A stretch of DNA of 64,000 nucleotides from Actinomycetota bacterium (GTDB lineage: Bacteria > Actinomycetota > Thermoleophilia > Solirubrobacterales > 70-9): contig JAFDWB010000084.1 in NCBI GenBank assembly GCA_018268675.1, positions 62,001-126,000 on the forward strand, given 5' to 3'. Positions 11,388 through 20,822 of the stretch are shown one piece after another. Both the position numbers and the translations under genes were made by a program. Every line of letters starts with the position of its first letter. Position 1 is the first letter of the stretch. The notes beneath the pieces are model-generated. The model had not been told where the DNA came from. It was given only the letters and a program-made list of their open reading frames with translations, and searched no databases.

Positions 11388-12191
11388 TCAACGCTTGTCC
11401 TTGGAGTGGCCCTCGGTGACCGCCTGGGCGGCCTTCTGGCCGACGCTGCCGCTCTGGACCCGGGCCGAGATCGACGGGCTGAGGAGGCCGGCGTGGGCGG
11501 CGACCCGGTCGAGCAACGGTGCGACGGCGACCTCGACGCGGTCGTCGGCGATCGCGCGGCGGACCGCGGCGGCGACCGCGTCGGGGGTGGTGGTGCCCAT
11601 CAGCGGCGGCAGCTTGCCGCCGGCGTCGGCGAACATCCCGGCGTCGCGGACGAAGCCCGGGGAGACGAGGGAGACGCCGATCCCGCGCGGGGCGAGGTCG
11701 GCGCGCAGGCCGAGCGCGAAGCCGCGCAGGCCGAACTTGGTCGCGTTGTAGACGGAGGTGCGGGGGCTCGCCGCCTTGCCGGACAGCGAGGAGACGAAGA
11801 CGAGGTGGCCGGAGCCGCGCTCGAGCATCTCCGGGAAGAGGGCGCGGGCGAGCAGCATCGGCGCCTCGAGGTTGACGCGCAGGGCGCGCTTCACCTCCTC
11901 GGCGGAGAACTCGGCGAGCCAGCCCGAGCCGGGGAGCCCGGCGTTGGCGACGAGGATGTCGACCCCCGCGGCCGCCGCGGCGAGCCGCTCCGCCTCACCA
12001 TCCTCGGCGAGGTCGGCGGCGACGACGCGGTGGTCGGCGCCGGGCAGGCGCTCGGCCAGCGCCAGCAGGTCCTCCTCGCGCCGCCCGCTGAGGACGAGCG
12101 TGGCGCCGGCGCCCGCCAGGCCCCGCGCGATCGCCCGCCCGAGGCCGCCGGTGGCCCCGGTGAGAAGTGCTGTGCGGCCGGCGATCTCCAT
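11388..12191 (-). CDS. short-chain dehydrogenase/reductase (SDR)
   Basis: 267 residues with a classical SDR layout: cofactor loop [20 protein letters not shown], the Arg in LSGRREED suggesting NADP(H), NAG at [11 protein letters not shown], catalytic Ser in [10 protein letters not shown] and YNATK (Tyr-x-x-x-Lys). The substrate cannot be read from sequence. The tail [20 protein letters not shown] is short and basic. It could be co-transcribed with acnA, 49 bp downstream, though the two have no obvious metabolic link. Confidence 0.88.
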   Translation of the reverse strand: MEIAGRTALLTGATGGLGRAIARGLAGAGATLVLSGRREEDLLALAERLPGADHRVVAADLAEDGEAERLAAAAAGVDILVANAGLPGSGWLAEFSAEEVKRALRVNLEAPMLLARALFPEMLERGSGHLVFVSSLSGKAASPRTSVYNATKFGLRGFALGLRADLAPRGIGVSLVSPGFVRDAGMFADAGGKLPPLMGTTTPDAVAAAVRRAIADDRVEVAVAPLLDRVAAHAGLLSPSISARVQSGSVGQKAAQAVTEGHSKDKR

Positions 12192-12254
12192 TCCAAAACC
12201 TCAATCTACTAGCCGCGCGCCGACGGGCAGCGGCGCGATCCATTACTATGCCGC

Positions 12255-12400
12255 CGGTCCAGATGACCGAAACGCCGAGTCCTGCACGCCAACTGGCGGC
12301 GGGAGCGGGGGAACCACGTTTTCGGGGCTAACCCACGTCTTGTGGGGGCGCGGCTCTTTCAGCGCCAGCCCGACAGCTAACCCCGTAGGCCGACGAAGGA
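12255..12400 (+). promoter_or_regulatory. c-di-AMP riboswitch (ydaO/yuaA class)
   Basis: The region before the NlpC/P60 gene has the conserved pieces of this class in order: GCCGAGTCCTG near 12273, GGGGGAACC near 12306, GGGGCTAACCC, a variable hairpin (GGGCGCGGCTCTTTCAGCGCC-like), then GACAGCTAACCCCGTAGGC at about 12371-12389. In actinobacteria this riboswitch commonly precedes peptidoglycan hydrolase genes, and binding of c-di-AMP normally turns expression off. Boundaries are approximate. The start codon follows ~10 bp after an AAGGAG ribosome-binding site. Confidence 0.9.
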
Positions 12401-12407
12401 GATCGGT

Positions 12408-12983
12408 TTGCCGAAGCGTGGTTTCAGGAAGCGCGGTTTCAAGCTCAAAGCGGGCCTGCCGCTGTTCGTGGCGCTCGTCCTCGCCGCCGTCATGGCCCCG
12501 GGCGGCGCCGCGGCCGCCTGCCGGACCGGCGGCCTGACCCCCGCCGGGGTCGACATCTGCACCCCGACCGCGAAAGCGAGGCTGCTGGCGAGCGGCGAAC
12601 TGATCCCGCCGGCCTCCGCCCCGGCCCGGGTCAAGGCCGTGATCGCGGCGGCGAACAAGATCCGCACCAAGCCCTACATCTACGGCGGCGGCCACGCGAG
12701 CTTCAGCTCGGCCGGGTACGACTGCTCCGGCTCGGTCTCCTTCGCCCTGCACGGCGGTCGGTTCCTCGAAAGCCCGTTGCCGTCCGGCCCGCTGGAGAGC
12801 TGGGGCGAAGAAGGCGAAGGCCGCTGGATCACCGTCTACGCCAATGCCGGCCACGCCTACATGGTGGTCGCCGGGATCCGCTTCGACACCTCCGGCGACG
12901 CCGGCGGCGAAACCGGCCCCCGCTGGCACCCCGAACTCCTCACCAACGAAGGGTTCGTGGCGCGGCACCCCGTCGGTTTCTAG
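12408..12983 (+). CDS. secreted NlpC/P60-type peptidoglycan hydrolase
   Basis: 191 residues from a TTG start placed just after AAGGAGATCGG. A basic N-terminus and a hydrophobic core (LPLFVALVLAAVMAPGGAAA) form a signal peptide cleaved near residue 37. The catalytic module has GGGHASFSSAGYDCSGSVSF with nucleophile Cys106 and base His149 in YANAGHAYMVVAG, as in C40 peptidases cutting stem peptides. The domain is compact, with no SH3 or PASTA repeats. Control is by the adjacent c-di-AMP riboswitch, tying wall turnover to that nucleotide. Glu codons are almost all GAA. Confidence 0.88.
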   Translation: MPKRGFRKRGFKLKAGLPLFVALVLAAVMAPGGAAAACRTGGLTPAGVDICTPTAKARLLASGELIPPASAPARVKAVIAAANKIRTKPYIYGGGHASFSSAGYDCSGSVSFALHGGRFLESPLPSGPLESWGEEGEGRWITVYANAGHAYMVVAGIRFDTSGDAGGETGPRWHPELLTNEGFVARHPVGF

Positions 12984-13173
12984 CGCCGCCGGATTTCCCG
13001 CCTCTTAGCCGCCGCGGCGCACGGCCCACGGCGGCGACGTGCCCGGCGGGCGCCCCCGGAGGGGCCTGTGGGCGCGCCAGTACTCCGATCCGGCCAAAGC
13101 GCCGGGGACGATTTGTCCTGCGAACTTTGTCCCGCTCGGATAACTTCGCGGGATAGAGGGGCCTTCGGCTGAC

Positions 13174-14184
13174 ATCCGCCTCGCGGGGCTCACCAAGAGA
13201 TACGGTGACGTGACCGCGGTCGCCGGGATCGATCTCGAGATCCGGGCCGGCGAGTTCTTCACCATGCTCGGACCTTCCGGCTCGGGCAAGACGACGACGC
13301 TGCGGATGATCGCCGGGTTCGAGGACCCGACGTCCGGGACGATCGAGCTGGCCGGGGTCGACGTCGCCGGCCTCCCGCCCTACGAGCGCGCCGTCAACAC
13401 GGTCTTTCAGGACTACGCGCTCTTCCCCCACATGACCGTCGCCGACAACGTCGCCTACGGGCTGAAAGTGGCGAAGGTCGACAAGGCCGAGCGGGCACGG
13501 CGGCGCGACGAGGCGCTGGCGATGGTGCGGCTGCCCGGCTACGGCGACCGCAAGCCGGCCGAGCTCTCCGGCGGCCAGCGCCAGCGGGTGGCCCTGGCGC
13601 GGGCGATCGTCAACCGGCCGCGGGTGCTGCTGCTCGACGAGCCGCTCGGGGCGCTCGACCTGAAGCTGCGCGAGCAGATGCAGACCGAGCTGAAGTCGAT
13701 CCAGGGGGAGGTCGGGATCACCTTCGTCTACGTCACCCACGACCAGGACGAGGCGCTGACGATGAGCGACCGGATCGCGGTCTTCAACGACGGGCGGATC
13801 GAGCAGGTCTCGACCCCGGAAGACCTCTACGAGCACCCGGTGAACGAGTTCGTCGCCGACTTCGTCGGGGTGTCGAACATCCTCGAACGGGACGGGGAGC
13901 GGTTCACGGTCCGGCCGGAGAAGATCGAGGTGCTGGCGCCGGGGGCGACCGCCGACGGTCTCGTCACCGAGCGCGGCCGGGTCGCCGGGATCGCCTACGC
14001 CGGGGCCGTGACCCGGTACACGGTGACGCTCGACGCGGGGGGAAGCTTGCAGTTGGTCAGACAGAACGTGGGAGAGGCGCCGGGAGCGGCACCGACCGCG
14101 GGGGCGGAGGTCGTCGTGGGATGGCGGCCGGAGCACGCGGCGCGGGTCTCCGGTGCAACGAACAAGGAGGAGGTAGCACCATGA
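13174..14184 (+). CDS. potA: spermidine/putrescine-type ABC transporter ATPase (start uncertain, possibly non-AUG)
   Basis: ATPase of a polyamine-type importer. Walker [12 protein letters not shown]-loop [11 protein letters not shown], signature [15 protein letters not shown], Walker [12 protein letters not shown]-loop VTHDQDEAL, then a TOBE-like C-terminus. The frame is open back to a stop at 13141, and the conserved first strand ([16 protein letters not shown]) lies upstream of the first canonical start, GTG 13210. Starting at the GTG would remove that strand and the A-loop Tyr. No ATG/GTG/TTG lies in between; ATC 13174, 12 nt after AGAGGGG, or ATA 13153 are candidates. First of four genes; its stop overlaps potD (ATGA). 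Confidence 0.85.
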   Translation: MRLAGLTKRYGDVTAVAGIDLEIRAGEFFTMLGPSGSGKTTTLRMIAGFEDPTSGTIELAGVDVAGLPPYERAVNTVFQDYALFPHMTVADNVAYGLKVAKVDKAERARRRDEALAMVRLPGYGDRKPAELSGGQRQRVALARAIVNRPRVLLLDEPLGALDLKLREQMQTELKSIQGEVGITFVYVTHDQDEALTMSDRIAVFNDGRIEQVSTPEDLYEHPVNEFVADFVGVSNILERDGERFTVRPEKIEVLAPGATADGLVTERGRVAGIAYAGAVTRYTVTLDAGGSLQLVRQNVGEAPGAAPTAGAEVVVGWRPEHAARVSGATNKEEVAP

Positions 14185-15392
14185 GGGGACACAAGGGAAG
14201 CCCGGCGCGAACGGCATGGTTCATCGTCGCGGGCCTGGTCGCGTTCATGCTCGTGTTGGCCGGCTGCGGGGGCGGCGGGTCGAGCTCGGGCGAAAGCTCC
14301 GGCGGTGGGGGCGGTGAAGAACTGCAGAAGCTCGGCAAGGGCGAGGGTGAACTGAACCTGATCTCCTGGGCGGGCTACGTCGAACCGGAATGGGTGAAGC
14401 CGTTCGAACAGGAATCGGGCTGCAAAGTCAACGACAAGGTCGCGGGCACCTCCGACGAAATGGTGAAACTGATGGAGACCGGGCAATACGACGGGGTCTC
14501 CGCCTCGGGCAACGCGACGGCGCGCCTCTGGGCGGCCCACGAAGTGGCCCCGGTCAACGTCTCCTTGGTCCCCAACTACAAGACCGTGTTCGCCGATCTC
14601 AAAGGCCAGCCGTACAACACCTTCGAAGGGAAGCCGTACGGGATCCCGCACGGCCGCGGCGCCAACCTGCTGATGTGGAACAAGAACGACGTCAAGCCGC
14701 CGCCGACCTCCTGGGAAGTGACGCTCAACCCGAAGGTCGCGGCCAAGTACAAGGGCCACATCAGCCAGTACGACGACCCGATGTCGATCGCCGAAGGCGC
14801 GATCTACCTGAAGGCCCACGAACCGAAGCTGGGGATCGAAAACCCCTACGAGCTGAACGAAGAACAGTTCAACGCGACGGTCGAACTGATGAAGGAACAG
14901 AAGCCCTTCGTCGGCGAATACTGGTCGAGCGCCGAACAGCAGATCGCCGGCTTCGCCAACGGGTCGAACCAGGTCGGGACGACCTGGCAGTACCAGTACT
15001 TCGCCCTCAAAGGTGAAAACGAACCGGTGGCGGCGAGCCCGGAGAGCCAGGGCTTCCTGCCGAGGGAGGGGGCGACGGGGTGGTCTGATACCTGGATGAT
15101 CAGCGTCCACGCCAAGCACCCCAACTGCATGTACATGTGGATGAACTACATCATCAGCCCGAAGGCGAACGCCGAGGTGGCCGAATACTTCGGTGAGGCG
15201 CCGGCCCAGGAACTGGCCTGCGAACACACCAAAAACCCGAACTTCTGCCACGAATACCACGCCGAAGAACCGGCGTTCTGGAAACGGGTCTACTACTGGG
15301 AGACGCCGCTCGCCGAATGCAGTGAAGGCGGCGAAACCAACTGTATGGACTACAACGCCTGGGTCCGGGCCTGGACCGAAATCAAAGGCTAG
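14181..15392 (+). CDS. potD: polyamine-type ABC transporter substrate-binding lipoprotein
   Basis: 403 residues. A basic/hydrophobic leader ends in the lipobox LVLAGC; Cys is followed by a Gly/Ser linker. The mature part has [55 protein letters not shown] and [20 protein letters not shown], the pattern of PotD/family-1 polyamine receptors. It captures the ligand outside the membrane and delivers it to PotB/PotC. An unusual ~50-residue Cys-containing C-terminal extension ([27 protein letters not shown]) may form disulfides. Strong ribosome-binding site AAGGAGGAGG. 33 of 41 Glu codons are GAA, against 2 of 27 in potA. Confidence 0.93.
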   Translation: MRGHKGSPARTAWFIVAGLVAFMLVLAGCGGGGSSSGESSGGGGGEELQKLGKGEGELNLISWAGYVEPEWVKPFEQESGCKVNDKVAGTSDEMVKLMETGQYDGVSASGNATARLWAAHEVAPVNVSLVPNYKTVFADLKGQPYNTFEGKPYGIPHGRGANLLMWNKNDVKPPPTSWEVTLNPKVAAKYKGHISQYDDPMSIAEGAIYLKAHEPKLGIENPYELNEEQFNATVELMKEQKPFVGEYWSSAEQQIAGFANGSNQVGTTWQYQYFALKGENEPVAASPESQGFLPREGATGWSDTWMISVHAKHPNCMYMWMNYIISPKANAEVAEYFGEAPAQELACEHTKNPNFCHEYHAEEPAFWKRVYYWETPLAECSEGGETNCMDYNAWVRAWTEIKG

Positions 15393-15432
15393 GCAGTAGT
15401 CCGGGTCGGTTCGAGGAGCTCGGGCGGTCGCG

Positions 15433-16323
15433 ATGGCGACTGACGCGGTCGTGGTGAAGAAGAGGTCGGCGGGCAGGCGGCTCGCCGGCCTCTTCTACGG
15501 CCGCCCGCGGCTCCAGATCGGGTCGCTGCTGGCGGCCCCGATGGCGTGGCTGGTGATCCTCTACATGGGGTCGCTGGTGGTCCTCCTGATCACCGCGTTC
15601 TGGACGGTGAACCCGCTCAGCGGCTCGGTGATCAAGGAATTCAGCCTCGTCAACTTCGAAGAACTGGTGAACGTCCCGGTCTACCGGGAGATCATCTGGC
15701 GGACGGTCCGCACGGCGGCGCTGGTGACGGTCACCGACGCGCTGATCGCCTTCCCGATCGCCTTCTACATGGCGAAGGTGGCGGGGCGGAAGACGAAGGC
15801 GGCCCTCGTCGTCGCGGTGCTGATGCCGCTCTGGGCGAGCTACCTCGTGAAGGTGATCGCCTGGCGGGCGATGCTGGCCGAACACGGGGTGATCAACTGG
15901 GCGCTCGCGCCGCTCGGCCTCCACGGCCCCGAAGGCGGGGTCACGGCGGTCTGGCTGACGATGAGCTACCTCTGGCTGCCGTACATGATCCTGCCGGTGT
16001 TTGCCGGGCTCGAGCGGATCCCGGACTCGCTGATCAGCGCCTCCGAGGACCTCGGCGCGCACCCGCTCACGACCTTCCGGCGGGTGATCCTGCCGCTCTC
16101 CTTCCCCGCCGTCGTGGCGGGATCGATCTTCACCTTCTCGCTTACGCTCGGCGACTACATCGCGCCGAAACTCGTCTCCAACGAACAGTTCATCGGCACC
16201 TCGATCTTCGACTCGATCACCAACAACCAGCCCTTCGCGGCGGCCTTCGCGCTGGTGCCGATCGTCGTCGTGATCGCCTACCTCGGCGTCGCCCGCAAGC
16301 TCGGCGCCTTCGAGCACGTCTGA
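15433..16323 (+). CDS. potB: polyamine-type ABC transporter permease
   Basis: 296 residues, six predicted membrane segments after a cytoplasmic N-terminus. The coupling (EAA) loop is RIPDSLISASEDLGAHPLTT, followed by FRRVILPLSFPAVVAGS, as in PotB-type permeases. LGDYIAPKLVSNEQFIG is typical of the last periplasmic loop. It pairs with PotC to form the channel driven by PotA. It lies 40 bp after potD and 13 bp before potC. Glu codons in predicted outside loops are mostly GAA; those in the EAA loop and C-terminus are GAG. Confidence 0.92.
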   Translation: MATDAVVVKKRSAGRRLAGLFYGRPRLQIGSLLAAPMAWLVILYMGSLVVLLITAFWTVNPLSGSVIKEFSLVNFEELVNVPVYREIIWRTVRTAALVTVTDALIAFPIAFYMAKVAGRKTKAALVVAVLMPLWASYLVKVIAWRAMLAEHGVINWALAPLGLHGPEGGVTAVWLTMSYLWLPYMILPVFAGLERIPDSLISASEDLGAHPLTTFRRVILPLSFPAVVAGSIFTFSLTLGDYIAPKLVSNEQFIGTSIFDSITNNQPFAAAFALVPIVVVIAYLGVARKLGAFEHV

Positions 16324-16336
16324 TGGAGCGCCGCCG

Positions 16337-17212
16337 GTGAGACTCTCCAAGCAGGCGAAGATCGTGCTGCGCTGCTGCGTCGGCCTGGTGCTGGCCTTCG
16401 TCTACATCCCGCTGCTGGTGATCGCGGTCGAGGCGTTCAACTCGAGCAAAATCCTCAAATGGCCGCCGCCGGGGTTCACCTTCAGCTGGTTCGGCAAGGC
16501 GTTTGAAAGCGAAAGCGCCCGCGAAGCGCTGATCACCTCGATCGAGGCGGGCGTGGTGGCGATGCTGATCGCGATCATCCTCGGCACCCTGATCTCCCTC
16601 GCGGTCGGCCGGCGCAAATTCTTCGGCCGCGAGACGATCTCCTTCCTGGTCGTCCTGCCGATCGCCCTGCCCGGGATCGTCACCGGCGTCGCCCTCTCCA
16701 ACACCTTCACCCAGGTGCTCGGGATCCCCCTCAGCCTGATGACGGTGATCATCGGCCACGCCACCTTCTGCATCGTCGTCGTCTACAACAACGTGGTGGC
16801 GCGCCTGCGCCGCACCTCGGGGTCCTTCGAAGAAGCCTCCGCCGACCTCGGCGCCGACACCTGGCAGACCTTCCGCTGGGTCACCTGGCCCTCCCTGCGC
16901 AGCGCCCTCGGCGCCGGCGCCCTGCTCGCCTTCGCCCTCTCCTTCGACGAGATCATCGTCACCACGTTCACGATCGGCGCGGGCGAAGAAACGCTCCCGA
17001 TCTGGATCTTCCGCAACCTCTTCCGCCCCAAAGAGCTGCCGATCGTCCCCGCCGTCGCCGTCATCCTGATCATCCTCTCGATCATCCCCGTCTACCTCGC
17101 CCACCGGCTCTCCACCGACGACGGCGGCCTCACCCCCGGGCGCGGCGCCGCCGCCCGCTCCACCGCCGCGCCCGCCGCGATCGCCGAGGCCGAGGCGACG
17201 GCCGCGCACTAG
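16337..17212 (+). CDS. potC: polyamine-type ABC transporter permease
   Basis: 291 residues starting at GTG 16337. Transmembrane segments include VLAFVYIPLLVIAVEAFN and MLIAIILGTLISLAVG. The EAA loop is TSGSFEEASADLGADTWQTF. The C-terminal tail after the last helix (GGLTPGRGAAARSTAAPAA) is Ala-rich and cytoplasmic. It is the second half of the heterodimeric channel and the last gene of the potABCD operon. The ligand is inferred from family; spermidine and putrescine are likeliest. Confidence 0.92.
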   Translation: MRLSKQAKIVLRCCVGLVLAFVYIPLLVIAVEAFNSSKILKWPPPGFTFSWFGKAFESESAREALITSIEAGVVAMLIAIILGTLISLAVGRRKFFGRETISFLVVLPIALPGIVTGVALSNTFTQVLGIPLSLMTVIIGHATFCIVVVYNNVVARLRRTSGSFEEASADLGADTWQTFRWVTWPSLRSALGAGALLAFALSFDEIIVTTFTIGAGEETLPIWIFRNLFRPKELPIVPAVAVILIILSIIPVYLAHRLSTDDGGLTPGRGAAARSTAAPAAIAEAEATAAH

Positions 17213-17297
17213 AGGGTCGTGTCGATTTCGGCCCGGCCGGATCGTCATCTGGGTAAAGCGGTGCAGAAGGCGCCGAACGACCCAGGAGGAGAAGGCG

Positions 17298-17876
17298 ATG
17301 TCCAAGAGCGTGCTCGATATGTCCGTATCCCTCGACGGTTTTGTCTGTGGACCGAACGAGACCCCCGACAACGGCCTCGGCGACAACGGCGGGCGACTGC
17401 ACTGGTGGTTCGGTCGCGGGGCCGAGAACGATCCCGACGGCATCAACGCCGGTGTGATCGACGACCTGATGGCGACCGGCGCGGTGGTCGCGGGCCGCGG
17501 CACGGTCGAACCGGCCGGCTGGTGGAAGGGCGATCACCACGACGGCGTCCCGATCTTCATCCTCACCCGCACCCGGACTCCTGCCGACGTCGAGCAGTGG
17601 CCGCTGATCACGGTCCTGGGCGACGTCACCGAGGCCATCACCCGCGCCAAGGAGGCGGCGGGCGATCGCGACGTCCTCGTCCACGGCGTCGGCGCCGCGG
17701 CGGCCGCCCTGTCGGCCGGCGTGCTCGACGAAGTGCAGCTCCACCTCGTTCCCACGATCCTCGGCGAAGGCCGCCGCCTCTTCGAAGGTATCGGCGCCGA
17801 GCCCCACGAGTTCGAGCTGACCAGGAACGTCGAAGGCCCCGGCGTGACCCACCTCCGCTACCGGGTCCTCGGCTAG
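17298..17876 (+). CDS. dihydrofolate reductase-family protein (RibD C-terminal domain-like)
   Basis: 192 residues. The start MSKSVLDMSVSLDGFVCGPN, the central MATGAVVAGRGTVEPAGWW and the end VQLHLVPTILGEGRRLFEGI are typical of the stand-alone RibD_C/YyaP-like reductase group. These are NADPH-dependent folds of uncertain substrate, rarely true DHFRs. An AGGAG site precedes ATG 17298. Its stop shares bases CTAG (17873-17876) with the stop of the convergent DUF559 gene, so the two 3' ends overlap fully. Confidence 0.85.
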   Translation: MSKSVLDMSVSLDGFVCGPNETPDNGLGDNGGRLHWWFGRGAENDPDGINAGVIDDLMATGAVVAGRGTVEPAGWWKGDHHDGVPIFILTRTRTPADVEQWPLITVLGDVTEAITRAKEAAGDRDVLVHGVGAAAAALSAGVLDEVQLHLVPTILGEGRRLFEGIGAEPHEFELTRNVEGPGVTHLRYRVLG

Positions 17877-18799
17877 CGAAGCAGGCGGGCGATCTCCTCC
17901 ACCGTCGCCTCCGGGCGGTCGCGCAGATCCTCCCAGCCGAGCCGCGGCAGGCGATAGCCGTCATCGGCGAGCGCGTGGTTGCGGTCACTGTCCCGGGCGC
18001 CTGCCGCCGGGTTGTCGTGGAAGCGCCCGCCATCGGTTTCGACCACCAGCTTCTGCGCTCGCCAGAGGAAGTCGACCTCGTAGACCCTTCCCGCGAGGCG
18101 CAGCTTCGCGTTGGTCTCCGGGATCGGCAGCGCGGCTTCGCTCAGTAGCGGCAGCAGCTTGGCCTCCATGCGGCTGCGGAGCTTGATCCCGGGGCGGTAG
18201 CGCCGCCAGGGTGCGAGCGCTCGCAACAGGCGCTTCGTGCCGCGGCGCCGCGGTCCGTCGAGGACGCGGTCGATCGCGACGACGTCGAGCAGCCCCGCCA
18301 CCGACGCCTGCTCGATGAGCCCGGAGACCCGGCGCGCGTCCAGGATCCCGGCGCAGTCGACGATCGTCCGCGCCGGGCTGGTGAGCGGAACGCCGTGGCG
18401 GCGCCAGATTTCGTCGCCCATCGGCGGCGGCACGAACCGCCTCCGCACCCCCGCGATCTTCCTCCCCGCTTCGACCGGAGCGATCACGTCGATTTCTCCC
18501 GGCTTCCACTCCCGCAGCCCGAGCAGCCAGGCCGCGGTCCCGTGCGAGACGACGCTCCCCCGCCCGCACGCCAGCGTCGCCGCGAACATCCGCGCGTGAA
18601 CGGTCAGATACCTGTGCCCGACGCTGTAAACGCCGTGGAACACCTGGTGCAATCGTCCCCTCTCGACCGCTTCAGAGATAGTCGAGTCCGCAATCCCGGC
18701 GTCGCGTAGCTGCCCGACCGTGATCACCCCGGCCTGTGACCCCGCAATCGCCGCGACCTTCGCCCACACCTCACGTTGGCTGTTCCTTTTGCCGACCAC
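17873..18799 (-). CDS. AbiEi-like winged helix + DUF559 nuclease-fold protein
   Basis: About 300 residues. The N-terminal ~90 residues (GVITVGQLRDAGIADSTISE, then LHQVFHGVYSVGH) match the AbiEi antitoxin N-terminal winged-helix/transcriptional-regulator-like domain. The C-terminus has YEVDFLWRAQKLVVETDGG and DDGYRLPRLGWEDL, the DUF559 region related to Vsr-type endonucleases (E-x-D-G core). Such proteins are numerous in this lineage and their role is unsettled. The GTG at 18799 lies inside palindrome B2, which would encode the first residues VGKRNS; GTG 18769 (just before WAKVAAI) is an alternative start free of it. No AbiEii toxin is adjacent. Confidence 0.75.
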   Translation of the reverse strand: MVGKRNSQREVWAKVAAIAGSQAGVITVGQLRDAGIADSTISEAVERGRLHQVFHGVYSVGHRYLTVHARMFAATLACGRGSVVSHGTAAWLLGLREWKPGEIDVIAPVEAGRKIAGVRRRFVPPPMGDEIWRRHGVPLTSPARTIVDCAGILDARRVSGLIEQASVAGLLDVVAIDRVLDGPRRRGTKRLLRALAPWRRYRPGIKLRSRMEAKLLPLLSEAALPIPETNAKLRLAGRVYEVDFLWRAQKLVVETDGGRFHDNPAAGARDSDRNHALADDGYRLPRLGWEDLRDRPEATVEEIARLLR

Positions 18800-18817
18800 T
18801 CCGGCATAAGGAACAGC
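18779..18817. repeat. solitary palindromic element B2
   Basis: Arms GCTGTTCCTTTTGCC (18779-18793) and GGCATAAGGAACAGC (18803-18817) differ at one position, the same T/T position that is mismatched in B1 and B5. It occurs without modules A, D or C, showing that B is an independent unit. It overlaps the annotated 5' end of the DUF559 gene. Confidence 0.8.
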
Positions 18818-18857
18818 TGGCGGGGGGTTCTCCCCCCTTGGGGGGCGCGGAGGGCGC

Positions 18858-20438
18858 TTAGAGCGGGATGTTGCCGTGCTTGCGCTTCGGCTGGGGGACG
18901 CGCTTGGACTGCAGCATGCGGAGGGCTTTGATCAGCTTCGGGCGCGTCTGCCGGGGCTCGATCACGTCGTCGATGTAGCCGCGCTCCGCCGCCGAGTAGG
19001 GGTTGGCGAAGTGGGCTTTGTAGTCGTCGATGAGTTTCTGGCGCCGCTCGTCGGGGGTCGGCGAAGTGGCGATGTCTTTGCGGTAGATGATGTTGACGGC
19101 GCCCTCGGGGCCCATCACCGCGACCTCGGCGGTCGGCCAGGCGTAGTTGAAGTCCGCCAGCATGTGCTTCGAGGCCATCACGTCGTAGGCGCCGCCGTAG
19201 GCCTTGCGGGTGACGACGGTGAGCTTGGGGACGGTCGCCTCGGTGTAGGCATACAGGAGCTTGGCGCCGTGGCGGATGATCCCGTTCCACTCCTGATCGG
19301 TCCCGGGCAGGAAGCCGGGGACGTCGGTGAAGGTCAGGATCGGGACGTTGTAGCAGTCGCAGGTGCGGACGAAGCGAGCCGCCTTCTCGGAGGCCTCGAT
19401 GTCAAGCACGCCGGCGAGAAACGCGGGCTGGTTCCCGACGACCCCGACCGGATGGCCGTCGAGGCGCGAGAAGCCGCAGATGATGTTCTTGGCGAAGTGC
19501 TCGTGGACCTCGAAGAACTCTTCGTCGTCGACGATCCGCTTGATCACCCCGCGCATGTCGTAGGGCTTCGACGGGTCGTCGGGGACGACCGTGTCGAGCT
19601 CCTCGTCTTCGCGCTCGGGGTCGTCGGACGGCTCGAAACGCGGCGGCAGCTCCAGATTGTTCGAGGGCAGGAAGCTCATCAGATAGCGCGCGTCTTCGAG
19701 GCAGCTCTCCTCGTCCTCGGAGGCGAAATGCGCGACCCCCGATTTCGAGTTGTGGCTCATCGCGCCGCCGAGCGCCTCGAACTCGACTTCCTCGCCGGTC
19801 ACCGTCTTGATCACTTCCGGGCCCGTGATGAACATGTGCGAGGTCTCTTTGACCATGAAGATGAAGTCGGTCATCGCCGGCGAGTAGACGGCCCCGCCCG
19901 CGCACGGCCCCATGATCAGGCTGATCTGCGGGATCACGCCGGAGCACCTGACGTTGCGGGCGAAGACGTCGCCGTAGGCGCCGAGCGAGACGACGCCCTC
20001 CTGGATCCGCGCCCCGCCAGAGTCGTTGATGCCGATCACCGGCGCCCCGACCTCGGCCGCGAGGTCCATCACCTTGCACATCTTCTCCGCCATCACCTCG
20101 CCGAGACTGCCACCGAAGACGGTGAAGTCCTGGGAGAAGACGAAGACGGTCCGCCCTTCGATCGTCCCGTGGCCGGTGACGACGGCGTCGCCCCAGGGAC
20201 GTTTCTTCTGCATCTCGAAGTCGTAGGTCCGGTGGCGGACGAAGGTGTCGAGCTCCTCGAAGGAGCCGGGGTCGAGGAGCAGGTCGATCCGCTCGCGCGC
20301 GGTCAGCTTGCCGCGGGCGTGCTGCTTCTCGACCGCTTCCACGGAGGCCGAGTGGATCGCCGCCTCGCGCAGTTCGCGCAGGTAGGCGAGCTTCTCCTCG
20401 TGGGTGACCGGGTTTTTCTCGCGGATATCGGGCGACAT
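18858..20438 (-). CDS. pccB: acyl-CoA carboxylase beta subunit (carboxyltransferase, PccB type)
   Basis: 526 residues, full length for PccB/AccD5-type carboxyltransferases, which move CO2 from biotin to propionyl- or acetyl-CoA. Landmarks: [20 protein letters not shown] near residue 45, [38 protein letters not shown] (first oxyanion hole), [20 protein letters not shown], and [20 protein letters not shown] in the C-half. The biotin carboxylase partner is not in the window. It follows the mutase and small-ORF operon on the same strand but is separated by a hairpin at 20488, so it may have its own promoter. Confidence 0.95.
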   Translation of the reverse strand: MSPDIREKNPVTHEEKLAYLRELREAAIHSASVEAVEKQHARGKLTARERIDLLLDPGSFEELDTFVRHRTYDFEMQKKRPWGDAVVTGHGTIEGRTVFVFSQDFTVFGGSLGEVMAEKMCKVMDLAAEVGAPVIGINDSGGARIQEGVVSLGAYGDVFARNVRCSGVIPQISLIMGPCAGGAVYSPAMTDFIFMVKETSHMFITGPEVIKTVTGEEVEFEALGGAMSHNSKSGVAHFASEDEESCLEDARYLMSFLPSNNLELPPRFEPSDDPEREDEELDTVVPDDPSKPYDMRGVIKRIVDDEEFFEVHEHFAKNIICGFSRLDGHPVGVVGNQPAFLAGVLDIEASEKAARFVRTCDCYNVPILTFTDVPGFLPGTDQEWNGIIRHGAKLLYAYTEATVPKLTVVTRKAYGGAYDVMASKHMLADFNYAWPTAEVAVMGPEGAVNIIYRKDIATSPTPDERRQKLIDDYKAHFANPYSAAERGYIDDVIEPRQTRPKLIKALRMLQSKRVPQPKRKHGNIPL

Positions 20439-20486
20439 ACGGGAGGCCAGAGATGGCGCGCGGCGATTCTATGGGGCGCGGAAAAC

Positions 20487-20512
20487 AAAAGGCCCGCCGA
20501 GGCGGGCCTTTG
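20487..20512. terminator. bidirectional-type hairpin terminator
   Basis: AAAGGCCCGCC, loop GA, GGCGGGCCTTT, with A-rich and T-rich flanks on both sides. It follows the small ORF at 20533 on the minus strand and precedes pccB. Confidence 0.75.
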
Positions 20513-20532
20513 TTGTCGCTTTGGTGGAAGTT

Positions 20533-20742
20533 TCAGCTGAAAGGGCGGCGCTGCGGTTCCGCGAGGCGGTCCAGGAACGCCTCCAGATCGGCCTGCTCGA
20601 GGCCGGTAGCCTCCTCGGCGCGGACGCTGACCCGCGTGCCGAAGCCCTTTTCCGCCATCGTCACCTCGACGCCTTCGACCGCGGCGAGCAGCTCGGCGAG
20701 CTCGGGCTCGGACTTCATCAGAGTTCGCGACGCCTCGATCAT
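20533..20742 (-). CDS. small conserved-looking protein in the mutase operon
   Basis: 69 residues from ATG 20742, helix-rich with an internal repeat-like acidic pattern (SEPELAELLAAVEGVEVTMA, then GFGTRVSVRAEEATGLEQAD). It ends RRPFS just before the terminator at 20511. It lies 80 bp after the mutase subunit on the same strand, the position where short acyl-CoA carboxylase-associated (epsilon-like) proteins occur, but I do not see the usual epsilon motif. Cytoplasmic, function unknown. Confidence 0.5.
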   Translation of the reverse strand: MIEASRTLMKSEPELAELLAAVEGVEVTMAEKGFGTRVSVRAEEATGLEQADLEAFLDRLAEPQRRPFS

Positions 20743-20822
20743 CGACCCCCGATTTCGGCCGCGAGGCGAGGGTTCCTGCCCCCGCCCTGGCCTGGGCGAA
20801 ATCCCCCAACGGCGCCTAGCCT

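Noticed and set aside
13100-13155. Promoter for potA (TTGTCC ... GATAAC)
   Set aside because: The spacing between the best -35 and -10 candidates is about 20 bp and the match is weak, so I do not list it.
17873-18799. Restriction or abortive-infection system
   Set aside because: Only the AbiEi-like/DUF559 protein is present; there is no toxin, methylase or specificity gene nearby.
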